35,234 nucleotides of DNA from Myxococcales bacterium (lineage in GTDB: Bacteria > Myxococcota_A > Polyangia > Polyangiales > Polyangiaceae). The notes under the pieces are model-generated. The model was not told where the DNA came from and made no database searches. It was given only the letters and a program-made list of their open reading frames with translations. Positions 24,574 to 32,090 of this stretch are shown in pieces. How positions within the stretch are numbered: the first letter of the stretch is position 1; each line of letters starts with the position of its first letter. The stretch spans positions 1 through 35,234 of the forward strand of contig JANXVA010000673.1 in NCBI GenBank assembly GCA_025351875.1, in the 5' to 3' direction. The position numbers and the translations under genes are program-made.

Positions 24574-25973
24574 GACGCGTCCGTCGTCGTCGTGTCGCCG
24601 CTGGTGTCGCCGTCGTCGCTGGACGAGTCGGCGAACGCGGCCGCGGCCGCGGCCTCGGACTCGACGTCACCCGCGTCGTTGGGCCCAGCGTCGTTGGGGC
24701 CGGCGTCGTCGGTGTCGCTCTCCGCAGCCCGTTGCTCGGCCGCGCGCGTCTTCCAGTCCGGGTCGAACGCGTACCCCGGGTGGCTCTGGTAGTAGTGGTG
24801 GACCTCGGGCAGGTACGAGCCGTCGTAGCGCCCGCGGGTGAAGAGATCCCACCAGAGGAAGTCTTCGTAGTAGCGACCGCGATCGTAGCGGTCGTAGACG
24901 TAGACCGTGTTGTAGGTCTTGCCGAAGCGCTGCCAGCGCTTTTCGTAACGGGGTCGGCGATCTTCGGCGAGCTTCTGGAACTTGTCGAGCGCCATGGGCG
25001 CCCAGCGACGGCGCGTGCGGGTCTCGACGCCGTCGAGGCGCTCGCGCTGGAGCGCGATGTCCTTCTGGATCTCACCGAGGTTCGCCTGCTGGATGCCGTC
25101 GAGGTACGAGACCTTGGCGGCGATCCCGCTCGCACGCAGGAAGAGCATGAGGAGGCCCGACGTCGCCGGCGACGACCGGAGCCGCTGCGAGACGGCCGCA
25201 GCATCGATCCCGAGGAGATGCTGGACGATGCGGCTGCGCGTGTGCTCGAGCCCGCGCGCGTCGAGCGTGCGATGCTCTTCGTAGAGCGCCGCGTACTCCC
25301 GATCGAGCGCCTCGCCCTCCGCGATCTGGGCGCGGAGGTTCCGGAGCTCGCCGTCGAAGACGAGCACCGTCTCCTTGGCGCGCGCGTACTCGTCGCGGAC
25401 CTCGGCGAAGCTCGTCTTGCCCTGGAACTTCGTCACCAGCTCGTCGGCGGCGCTGCGATCCTGCCAGTAGCTGTAGCGCCACCACGAGGCCGAGTGCTCG
25501 GGCGTGCCGAACCCGCTCCCCCACAGCCCCTCGAAGCGCGGGTGCTGCTCGCACATCACGATGATCGCGGCGAAGGGCCCGCGATGCTCCTCGTTCTGCG
25601 CGATGGCCGTCGTGAGCGAGCCCGTCCGCGGATGACGGAGCAGCTCGCGCTGCGCGTAACGCGGGTCGTGGAGGATCGCGTTGAGCCGAGAGGCGAGCCA
25701 CGCGCGGCGCGTCTCGAGCTGCGCCGGGACGTTCTCGTTCGGAAGCCCGACGAGCCCGACGGCCTGGGCCGCGGCAGCGATCGATGCATGGTCGAGCCGC
25801 GGGAGGACGGCGGTCCCGAGATCGTGGATTGCCTGCGCGCGCTCGGCCTCGAGCTTCGCGCGCTCGGTCGCGTGGTATTGCACGAAGCCCGCGACGCGAG
25901 CCTCTTCCGCCGCGAGGACCTGACGCTGGTTGCCGACGGCGGCGATCACTTGCTCGGCAGGGACCCAGCTCAC
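24570..25973 (-). CDS. Unknown 467-residue helical protein with acidic tail
   Basis: 467 residues from GTG 25973 (GTGA overlap with the upstream gene). No recognised family. The N-terminal 60 residues are helical and charged (VPAEQVIAAVGNQRQVLAAE). Residues 150-300 hold aromatic-rich and helical stretches (HSASWWRYSYWQDRS, then EYARAKETVLVFDGELRNLR). A likely coiled coil runs near 190-230, and another from about 285 to 315 (GEIQKDIALQRERLDGVETR). Residues about 350-400 are Tyr/Trp/Asp-rich (VYVYDRYDRGRYYEDFLWW). The C-terminal 50 residues are Asp/Ala/Ser/Thr-rich, with NDAGPNDAG repeated. No signal peptide and no membrane segment is clear, so it is probably cytosolic. It sits between an unknown 114-residue protein and the glycosyltransferase, each joined by a 4-bp overlap, so it is expected to work with them. 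Confidence 0.85.
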   Translation of the reverse strand: MSWVPAEQVIAAVGNQRQVLAAEEARVAGFVQYHATERAKLEAERAQAIHDLGTAVLPRLDHASIAAAAQAVGLVGLPNENVPAQLETRRAWLASRLNAILHDPRYAQRELLRHPRTGSLTTAIAQNEEHRGPFAAIIVMCEQHPRFEGLWGSGFGTPEHSASWWRYSYWQDRSAADELVTKFQGKTSFAEVRDEYARAKETVLVFDGELRNLRAQIAEGEALDREYAALYEEHRTLDARGLEHTRSRIVQHLLGIDAAAVSQRLRSSPATSGLLMLFLRASGIAAKVSYLDGIQQANLGEIQKDIALQRERLDGVETRTRRRWAPMALDKFQKLAEDRRPRYEKRWQRFGKTYNTVYVYDRYDRGRYYEDFLWWDLFTRGRYDGSYLPEVHHYYQSHPGYAFDPDWKTRAAEQRAAESDTDDAGPNDAGPNDAGDVESEAAAAAAFADSSSDDGDTSGDTTTTDAS

Positions 25974-26314
25974 TTCGCACCTCCCGCCGGAGCGCGCTTT
26001 GCGACCTCGGCGAGGAACGCCCGCGCGGCGCCGTCGAGCGCGTCGGCGGTCACCGCGTCGTGCTCGTCGACGAGCAGGACGTAGAGCTCGCCCTTCTCCA
26101 TCCTTGCCTCGAAGCGCGCGAGGGTCTCGGGGTCGAACTGGCGGGCGTCGCCTGCCTCCTGCGTGATGTACTCGAAGCCGACGCGCGCAGCGGCGTCCCA
26201 CCCATCGAGGTCGACTTCTACGTCATCCTCGTGGAAGTGGAAATTGGAGGCGACGGTGAAGCCGGCCTCCGTGAATCGGGCGAGGAGGAGCGCACAGCCT
26301 TCGGCTTCGGTCAC
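25970..26314 (-). CDS. Unknown 114-residue protein, first of coupled operon
   Basis: 114 residues from GTG 26314. The sequence reads as a compact alpha/beta protein: GCALLLARFTEAGFTVASNF, HFHEDDVEVDLDGWDAAARV, FEYITQEAGDARQFDPE, ELYVLLVDEHDAVTADAL. The acidic HFHEDDVEVDLDGWD followed by FEYITQEAG recalls the PD-(D/E)xK-like arrangement of acidic strands, but I do not assert an enzyme. The C-terminal part is helical. It ends in a 4-bp GTGA overlap with the 467-residue gene, so stoichiometric partnership is likely. It is expressed first in the operon, 81 bp after the tail-anchored gene. Confidence 0.8.
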   Translation of the reverse strand: MTEAEGCALLLARFTEAGFTVASNFHFHEDDVEVDLDGWDAAARVGFEYITQEAGDARQFDPETLARFEARMEKGELYVLLVDEHDAVTADALDGAARAFLAEVAKRAPAGGAK

Positions 26315-26395
26315 GGAGCGAGCATCACTGCCTCCGCGAAGGAAATCAAACGGGATCGGCGCCCCTGCGTCGTACCGTGACCACGCGGTCCCGAC

Positions 26396-26983
26396 TCAGG
26401 CCGAGCGCACCAGAAGCATGAGGAGCGCGAACAGCGACAGCGCCATCGCCCAGATCGCTACGACGGTCCACTTCTGATTGTGCCCTCGCGGAAGGCGTGC
26501 GGCCTCGGCCTTCGAGGCGGTGCGAGGTGCCCGAGGGGCGTGGATCTCACGTGGGGCGATCGCGACGTGGGGAGGGATGGGCGCACGCTCACCCGACGGC
26601 GGCGGGAGGGCGGCGGCAGGGAGCGCGACCGGCATGCGAAGCGTCGCCGGGGCCGGCTCGACCTCGACCTCGAGCGGCAACGACGGCACGAGGAAGAGAT
26701 GCGGTGCGCGGGCCGCGACCGTGGGCTCGTCGTCGTGAGCCGGGCGCGCGGCGCTGGCCTCGCCGAGGGCGAAGGCCGTCGCGAGGAGCCGCCTGTTCTC
26801 GTCGGCGCCGATCATCAGGGTGCTCTCGGAGTCGTCGAGCGCGCATGCGAGCGCGTCGAGCCGGCGGGCCTCTTCCTCGAGGTCGAAGGGAGTGAGCCTG
26901 GGGAGGGGACGAGTCGCCTGCTCGTTGGACTCGGGCTCGAGGCGCTCAGACTGGTCCGTCGCGTGGGAAGTGTACCGAGACAT
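26396..26983 (-). CDS. Unknown tail-anchored protein
   Basis: 195 residues from ATG 26983, with CCTCC at 26992-26996 (GGAGG on the minus strand) 8 nt upstream, a good ribosome binding site. The N-terminal half is charged and helical (LTPFDLEEEARRLDALACAL). Residues about 90-170 are Pro/Ala-rich and probably disordered. Residues about 173-193 are a single hydrophobic segment (WTVVAIWAMALSLFALLMLL) at the extreme C-terminus, so it is probably a tail-anchored inner-membrane protein with the bulk in the cytoplasm. No family recognised. It precedes the coupled operon in the same direction after 81 bp and may be its first member. Confidence 0.75.
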   Translation of the reverse strand: MSRYTSHATDQSERLEPESNEQATRPLPRLTPFDLEEEARRLDALACALDDSESTLMIGADENRRLLATAFALGEASAARPAHDDEPTVAARAPHLFLVPSLPLEVEVEPAPATLRMPVALPAAALPPPSGERAPIPPHVAIAPREIHAPRAPRTASKAEAARLPRGHNQKWTVVAIWAMALSLFALLMLLVRSA

Positions 26984-27202
26984 GGCGTCGTCCTCCGGAC
27001 ATCGGCTCGAGCAAGCGCGGTGCCGCGGTCGATCGCGCGCATGTCTCGCAAAAAATAGGGTCTGTCGCCGCGGCGAAGCGTGTGACTTACGTCACGTGGG
27101 GCAAAGGGCTGCTCGGTTGATCAGCGCTTCTCGGCGCTTCACTCGCACGCTGGCACACCCCGGTTCCCCCTACATTCGTCCACCCGACGCAGCGCGAGAC
27201 GG

Positions 27203-28867
27203 TCAGAGCAAGAAGCGCGAGAGGGTGAAGTAGCCGCTCGGGCCGAAGCGGTACGCCAGGCCGAGGGCACGGTGGTCGGGCGTGAAGATCAGGGCGGTCG
27301 CGTCTACGTACGTGTTCACCGCGGGCGCCGCGACGATGGCGCCGCTACCGCCGAAGGTCTCGTCGACGCTGCCGTCGTTGCGATACGAAAGCAGCCTGAT
27401 GCCCGCGATGCTGTGGCCGGTGCGGAGCCGATAGGACCGACCCGCAGCCGCCGCCAAGGGGACGCTGTCGTTGAACGAGAGCTCGTTCGCAGCTTGCGCC
27501 GCGGTTCCGCCGGATCCGAAGGCAGCGTCCAGCGCTCCCCCCGTGACGAGTCGGCTCAACGTCTTGTTGTCGAGGTACGCGCGGCCGTCCGTCGCGACAT
27601 CGAGCTTCATCACTTGATACGTGTTGTCGAAGGTGCCCGCGCTGCCATACGTCGCGTCGAGGGCCCCCATCGCGGTGACGCGCGCGACGAAGCCGTGAAT
27701 CGTGTTCGTTCCGATCACGGTGCGGCTTCCCGCGATGACGACGTCATCGCCCACCGCGGAGATGCGGAATCCGTACGGGTCTTTGCCCGCGAACTGCGTG
27801 CGAAAGCGCCCGGCCGTGCCGTACGTCGTATCGAGCTGACCGTTGGCGAGGAACCTGGTCACGACCGCGTCGTGTCCGGTGGACGCAAAGTCGGATGTGA
27901 CGACCACATAGCGCCCGCTCGCATCCCTGGTGAAGTCGCCCGCGAGATCGCGAGCGCCCACGTCGATCTTGGCAATGCCCCCGCTGCCGAACGCCGGATC
28001 GAACGCGCCGTTCGCCTGGAACGCGACGAGAAGAGCGTCGCTGTTCTCGTTGCCCGCGATGGTCGAGTCACCTTCGAGCAGCGCGACGAAGCCGCCCGCA
28101 CCGTGGGGAAGGACGCGCCGCAGCGGCGTGTGCTCGTAGCCGCCGAGCGAAGCCGTGGTGGGAACGAGGATCCCCGCGACGCCGAACGAGCCGTCGACGG
28201 CTCCGTTCGAGAGGAAGCGCACGAAGCCGCCGACCGGCTTGGACGGCGGCGCACCCGCCGAGGCATGGTTGTCGAACGTTCCCCCGACGATGTTCTTGGA
28301 GTCGGAGAGTACCGCTACCGAGATCCCCGAGAACGCACGCGTGCCAGTCGAAAACGTCACGACGCCGTTCGTTCCGAAGCTCGGGTCGACCTGCTCGCCG
28401 TCGTAGACGGTCGCCTCGAACGCGCTCTCCTTCGTGAGTCCTTCGCTGGTCGCGCGGACTGTGAGCGCCACCACGCCGAGCGCCGTGGCCGGCGTCGACG
28501 CGAAGGACAGGGTCGCCGTCGTTGCCCCGGCGGCTACGGTGACAGGCGGAGCGCTGAGCCCCGCAGGCAAGCCAAGGACCTCCAGCTGCACGGCGCTGCT
28601 CAGGTGCGTCCGTACGACGGTGACGGGCACGCTTGCCGTCCCGCCGCGCCGAACGGCGACGGACGCGGCGCCCAGCGTCACGTCCAGGCTTGCCGACCCG
28701 ACAGGGCCTCCGTCGGGGGGAGGCAACCCGCCCTCGGCGGCCACGTTCGGCTCAGCGACGGGGTCGGGCGTCGCGCCAACGACGGCGGCGCCGTCGGTGG
28801 GGCTGCTTCCGCAGGCGGGGAGAGCCAGGCAACCGAGAAGCAAAGCAGCGATCGTGTGCCGAAGCAT
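27203..28867 (-). CDS. Delta-60 repeat lipoprotein
   Basis: 554 residues from ATG 28867, with AGGAGA (minus strand, 28880-28875) 7 nt upstream. The signal MLRHTIAALLLGCLALPAC gives a lipidated Cys19. Residues about 25-60 are a Gly/Pro/Asp-rich linker. Residues 60-155 look like an Ig-like or cadherin-like domain (VRRGGTASVPVTVVRTHLSS). From about residue 160 there are at least six delta-60 repeats (TIGR02608) marked by the motif G-x-x-D-x-x-(F/Y)-G: VDPSFGTNGVV, VDGSFGVAGIL, FDPAFGSGGIA, LDTTYGTAGRF, LDATYGSAGTF, LDAAFGSGGTA and VDETFGGSGAI. Repeats of this kind build beta-propellers on secreted proteins of myxobacteria. The ligand is unknown. It diverges from the lipoprotein at 29022. Confidence 0.93.
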   Translation of the reverse strand: MLRHTIAALLLGCLALPACGSSPTDGAAVVGATPDPVAEPNVAAEGGLPPPDGGPVGSASLDVTLGAASVAVRRGGTASVPVTVVRTHLSSAVQLEVLGLPAGLSAPPVTVAAGATTATLSFASTPATALGVVALTVRATSEGLTKESAFEATVYDGEQVDPSFGTNGVVTFSTGTRAFSGISVAVLSDSKNIVGGTFDNHASAGAPPSKPVGGFVRFLSNGAVDGSFGVAGILVPTTASLGGYEHTPLRRVLPHGAGGFVALLEGDSTIAGNENSDALLVAFQANGAFDPAFGSGGIAKIDVGARDLAGDFTRDASGRYVVVTSDFASTGHDAVVTRFLANGQLDTTYGTAGRFRTQFAGKDPYGFRISAVGDDVVIAGSRTVIGTNTIHGFVARVTAMGALDATYGSAGTFDNTYQVMKLDVATDGRAYLDNKTLSRLVTGGALDAAFGSGGTAAQAANELSFNDSVPLAAAAGRSYRLRTGHSIAGIRLLSYRNDGSVDETFGGSGAIVAAPAVNTYVDATALIFTPDHRALGLAYRFGPSGYFTLSRFLL

Positions 28868-28917
28868 GGCGCGGTCTCCTGGATGCGGGGTGGCCTTTCG
28901 ACCGATGAAGGAGTTGC

Positions 28918-28930
28918 TTTACGATGTAAA
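28918..28930. promoter_or_regulatory. AT-rich dyad TTTAC-N3-GTAAA in divergent promoter region
   Basis: TTTACGATGTAAA is a symmetric 13-bp AT-rich site in the 154-bp gap between the divergent delta-60 lipoprotein and the lipoprotein at 29022. In DNA this GC-rich it stands out, and a TAAAAT-like -10 overlaps it. It could be an operator or promoter core for both genes. Confidence 0.35.
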
Positions 28931-29021
28931 ATGAAGTCCGCAAGCCCTCGATCGGGGAATTGTTGGCGCAGATCCTGCCCGACCCTCGGCGCAAGGGACT
29001 TCCGCGCTAACCTCGGACCCC

Positions 29022-29864
29022 ATGCACCGCGCGCCGTGCAAGCAGGAGACGAGCTACCTGCACGGCCTTGCGTGTCTGCTGCTTCTCGCGCTCGTCGCGT
29101 GCAGAGCGCAGCCCACGTCGACGACGCGCCCGACCGAGTCCCAGCTCGAGGACGAGCGAAAGCGAATCGCGCGCGGTGAGGACGTCGGTGCGTCGCTCCG
29201 GGCGCCGGAGATCGTGGTCGACGCCGCCGGTCTCCGGGTCGACCGAGAGGTGCTTGCGACCCTGGCTGCGCTGCCGACCGAGCGTCACGCGAGCGTCGGG
29301 CCGCTCTTCGGCCACCTGCGCGCGCTGCGCGAGCACTGGACCAAGATCCATCCAGGACGCGAGCTCGCCGGCGCACCGACGCTGTCGGTCGCGCCTGGTA
29401 TCGAAGCCGAGCTCGCGCTCGACCTGCTCGGCACCGTCGCGGGGGCCGGCTTTCTCTCCGTGACGCTGACCGTCGGAACGGACGTCGTCGCGCTCGACCT
29501 CGCGGCTCCCGACGTCGATGCGCTCGACGTCCTGACGTTCGTACAGAGCGACCAGCGCTGGTACGACGTGACGACGTGGGCGGCCGGCGATCACTGCAGC
29601 GTGATCATGCAAACCACCAACGGGGTCGAGCCGACGAAGCTGCCGCGGGATTTTCACGAGCGCGCGACTGGCGTCAACGAGCGACCCCTCATCGAAGAGC
29701 ACATCATGGTGACGATGCGCGTGGGCGCCACGGCGCAAGAGCTCTCCACCCTCCTCACGAAGGTGCGAGCCGCGTTCGTGGGGCGCAAGGTCCGTTCAAA
29801 GCTGCGCTTCGCATGGACGCCGCGACCGTGCGCAGACGACGGCCACTTCGGGCACGCGCGCTGA
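29022..29864 (+). CDS. Putative lipoprotein, faint ExbD-like fold
   Basis: 280 residues from ATG 29022. The signal LHGLACLLLLALVACRAQ gives a lipidated Cys near residue 27. Residues about 60-150 (IVVDAAGLRVDREVLATLAA, then the LFGHLRALREHW helix, then TLSVAPGIEAELALDLLGTV, then FLSVTLTV) recall the alternating strand-helix pattern of ExbD/TolR periplasmic domains. This is a weak impression, not a family match. Residues 160-260 form a second alpha/beta part with WYDVTTWAAGDHCSVIMQTT. No partner genes of a Tol/Exb system are beside it. It is divergent from the delta-60 gene and followed by the LysR remnant after 2 nt. No good ribosome binding site is seen. Confidence 0.7.
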   Translation: MHRAPCKQETSYLHGLACLLLLALVACRAQPTSTTRPTESQLEDERKRIARGEDVGASLRAPEIVVDAAGLRVDREVLATLAALPTERHASVGPLFGHLRALREHWTKIHPGRELAGAPTLSVAPGIEAELALDLLGTVAGAGFLSVTLTVGTDVVALDLAAPDVDALDVLTFVQSDQRWYDVTTWAAGDHCSVIMQTTNGVEPTKLPRDFHERATGVNERPLIEEHIMVTMRVGATAQELSTLLTKVRAAFVGRKVRSKLRFAWTPRPCADDGHFGHAR

Positions 29865-29866
29865 CC

Positions 29867-30301
29867 GTGTCCGTTGAGAGGACACGATTTCGAGAGTACG
29901 AACCGAGCTCCCCTTTTACGAACACACGCCCTCCCCTTCAGAACCGGCTCGTCGAGGTGTGGACGTGGCTCCCCGCGGTTCGCGCGGTCGCCGAGGTGCA
30001 GCACGTTCAGCGTGCCGCGCGCGACCTCCACGTCACGCCTTCGTCCCTCTCGCGCGCGATCCGTCTCCTCGAGGACCACCTCGGCAAGCAGCTCTTCGAT
30101 CGCGTGGGTCGCAACGTGAGATTGAACCATGACGGCGAGGAGCTCCTCGCCGCGGTACGTGATGGCATGCGCACCATCGACGCGGGCATCGCGCGCGTCA
30201 CCGGGACTGTCTTCGCCGGCGAGCTTCGCGTGAGCTGCGAGGGCGATCAGCCGATCGCCTTCGCGTGGCGCTCGTTCGTTCGTTCACATTTTTCGCATTG
30301 A
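29867..30301 (+). pseudogene. Truncated LysR-type regulator
   Basis: About 144 codons in frame, of which residues 35-125 match the N-terminal winged-helix domain of LysR regulators. The match includes VQRAARDLHVTPSSLSRAIR, LLEDHLGKQLFDRVGRNVR and LNHDGEELLAAVRDGM. After FAGELRVSCEGDQPIAFAWR the frame ends in a stop at 30301, where a normal LysR protein (about 300 residues) would continue into the inducer-binding domain. It is therefore truncated after the linker helix and lacks effector sensing. No continuing piece in another frame is convincing. It could still bind DNA, but more likely is a remnant. It lies directly before a second remnant. Confidence 0.75.
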
Positions 30302-30356
30302 TCCGTGCGGTCTCTCGAATGGACCGTTCGACGGCCCACGAGTACGAGGTTCGTGA

Positions 30357-30695
30357 TGCCTGGACGGCGGGGTCGCGACGACGGACGCCGCGCCGCGTCC
30401 CGACTTCTGCGTCGACGCGAAGCGAGGCGCCCTCCAGGATCTGACGAAGACGCCGAAGGGCCCGTACTTCGTCCATCACCCCGACGAGAGCGTCACCTCG
30501 CCGGACACGATCGTGTTCGTGCCTGGCGGACCAGGGAGCCGCGATACGGCCGAGGCGACGTTCGAGCTCTGGCTCTCGAGAGGCAGCACCCTCGGGAGCC
30601 TGATGTCGGTTCACGTCGCGCTACCGGGCGAGGGCCACATCCTGTCGCCGACCGCGGACCAGGAGAGATTCTTCGACTTCTGGACGCACCATTGA
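30357..30695 (+). pseudogene. Alpha/beta-hydrolase remnant with internal deletion
   Basis: An open frame (30357-30695) without a sensible start reads like two ends of a secreted alpha/beta-hydrolase. The front part is DAAPRPDFCVDAKRGALQDL, then YFVHHPDESVTSPDTIVFV and PGGPGSRDTAEATFELWLSRG (the oxyanion-loop region after the first strand). It then jumps straight to a C-terminal end, VALPGEGHILSPTADQERFF. The expected nucleophile GxSxG and acid segments between them are missing. A signal peptide is also absent, and the frame is closed upstream by TGA 30354. It is best seen as a deletion derivative, probably not expressed. Confidence 0.6.
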
Positions 30696-30754
30696 GCGCC
30701 TTGCCGAACGAGGCTTCGTCGTCAGCCGCTCGCGTCCGTTACGCTCTGCCTCTG

Positions 30755-31447
30755 ATGTCCGAGCCAGCACCCTACGAGCCAGTCCCGCTCCACTTCGAGC
30801 GCCTCGCTCCCGAGGAGCAACTCCGTCGCTCGCGCGCGTTCCTCGAGACGATGGCGAAGCGGCGATCGTGCCGCTTCTTCAGCCAGGCTCCCGTCGATCG
30901 GGAGCTGATCGTCAACGCGGTGCGGGCCGCGGGCACCGCGCCGAGCGGCGCGAACCAGCAGCCGTGGACGTTCGTGGTGGTCGAGGACCCCGAGACCAAG
31001 GTGGCGATGCGCAGCGCTGCCGAGGCGGAAGAGCAGGCGTTCTATGACCATGGCTCCGCGACGTGGCGGGCCGCGCTGGCCCCTCTCGGAACGGACGCGG
31101 TGAAGGAGCACATCACCGATGCGCCCTACGTCATCGTCGTGTTCGCGCAGGTCCACGGTGTGGCGAGCGGCGACGAGCCCGGGAGCAGCGTGCCGGTGAA
31201 GCACTACTACGTGCGCGAGTCGGTCGGGATCGCCTGCGGGCTCCTCATCGCGAGCCTGACCCACGCCGGCCTCGCGACGCTCCCCCATACGCCGAGCCCC
31301 ATGGGATTTCTGGCGCCGCTGCTCGGTCGTCCCGACGCCGAGCGGCCCGTGCTCCTCCTTCCTGTCGGTCTTCCCGCCGCCGGCGCGACGGTGCCGAAGC
31401 ACGCGCTATGGAAGAAGAAGCTCGACGAGATCCTCGTCTGGCGCTGA
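30755..31447 (+). CDS. Nitroreductase-family flavoprotein, iodotyrosine-deiodinase-like
   Basis: 230 residues from ATG 30755. FMN-binding nitroreductase fold: FLETMAKRRSCRFFSQAPVD (FMN phosphate-binding Arg residues), then IVNAVRAAGTAPSGANQQPW and TFVVVEDPETK. Near the C-terminus come GIACGLLIASLTHAGLATL and HTPSPMGFLAPLLGRPDAER. The RRSxRxF and APSGANxQPWxF motifs match the iodotyrosine deiodinase/BluB-like branch closely, including the length. The middle insertion (EEQAFYDHGSATWRAALAPL) corresponds to the active-site lid that in deiodinases closes over substrate. The natural substrate is not known in bacteria; reductive dehalogenation of halotyrosines is possible. It ends 15 nt from the convergent Insig-like gene. 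Confidence 0.92.
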   Translation: MSEPAPYEPVPLHFERLAPEEQLRRSRAFLETMAKRRSCRFFSQAPVDRELIVNAVRAAGTAPSGANQQPWTFVVVEDPETKVAMRSAAEAEEQAFYDHGSATWRAALAPLGTDAVKEHITDAPYVIVVFAQVHGVASGDEPGSSVPVKHYYVRESVGIACGLLIASLTHAGLATLPHTPSPMGFLAPLLGRPDAERPVLLLPVGLPAAGATVPKHALWKKKLDEILVWR

Positions 31448-31462
31448 CACCCTGGCGCGGTG

Positions 31463-32050
31463 CTAGGTCTCGCCCGAGCGGGTGTCCTCGTAGAGTCGGT
31501 CCGCCGCGCCAGCGAAGATCTTTCGAGCGAGCTGCCCGAGCGCGGGTCCGGCCGCGAGGTAGAGCGCGGGCAGCCACATCGGAATGCCGAGCACATCCGG
31601 CTGGAGATGCCGGAACGCGCCGATGCGCGTCAGGAGCATCTCCGTCATGCAGCCGGCGATCGCGTTGACAAGCGCGAGCGCGACGCCCTGAGCGCTCCTG
31701 TCGACGAGGAGCCAGATCCCGTAGGCGCCAGCGATGAGCAGGAGAAGCTTGGCGCCGTTGCGCATCGGCAGGTATCCGCTGCCCATGTAGAGGAACGCGA
31801 AGAGAAAGAGGGCGTTGGTGAGGTGTTGCCAGCTCGGCAGCCTGGCGGGCCCACGCATCCACCGGTAGGCGCGGTCGTAGGCGAGCCCGCCGATCGCGAC
31901 GACGGAGCCGAAGAGCAGCGGCACCCACCAGGCCATCTGGAGCACGAGCGGATCGGGATACTCGGTTGTCCCGCTGTGCGTGTGGAACCCGTCGAGGAAC
32001 GAGATCGCCACGGCGCCGAAGCCGAAGAGCCAGAGGAGGCGTCGCTGCAC
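31463..32050 (-). CDS. Insig-like multi-pass membrane protein
   Basis: 195 residues from ATG 32050, with about six hydrophobic segments. It begins MQRRLLWLFGFGAVAISFLD, then GFHTHSGTTEYP and MAWWVPLLFGSVVAIG (residues 40-54). The C-terminal half follows animal Insig proteins from memory: IWLLVDRSAQGVALALV (112-128, cf. the WWTFDRSRSG segment), GAFRHLQPDVLGIPMWLP (144-161, cf. the PDFLYIRSWLP segment), and LAAGPALGQLARKIF (165-179, cf. the GGVTVGNIGR region). In animals Insig binds oxysterols and controls Scap and HMG-CoA reductase. A bacterial version could sense a sterol or other isoprenoid lipid; that is inferred. It is divergent from the cupin gene 40 bp away and convergent with the nitroreductase. 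Confidence 0.8.
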   Translation of the reverse strand: MQRRLLWLFGFGAVAISFLDGFHTHSGTTEYPDPLVLQMAWWVPLLFGSVVAIGGLAYDRAYRWMRGPARLPSWQHLTNALFLFAFLYMGSGYLPMRNGAKLLLLIAGAYGIWLLVDRSAQGVALALVNAIAGCMTEMLLTRIGAFRHLQPDVLGIPMWLPALYLAAGPALGQLARKIFAGAADRLYEDTRSGET

Positions 32051-32090
32051 GAGAAGAGGTTAGCGCCTTCACTGGAGTAGAGTGTCGGCG

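Noticed and set aside
27272..29179. A 635-residue plus-strand frame opposite the delta-60 lipoprotein
   Set aside because: The minus strand has a signal peptide, ribosome binding site and delta-60 repeats; the plus product is Arg/Glu/Val-rich noise.
29022..29864. ExbD/TolR biopolymer transport protein
   Set aside because: The strand-helix pattern is only suggestive, and the protein is a lipoprotein with no ExbB/TolQ neighbour; kept as unknown lipoprotein.
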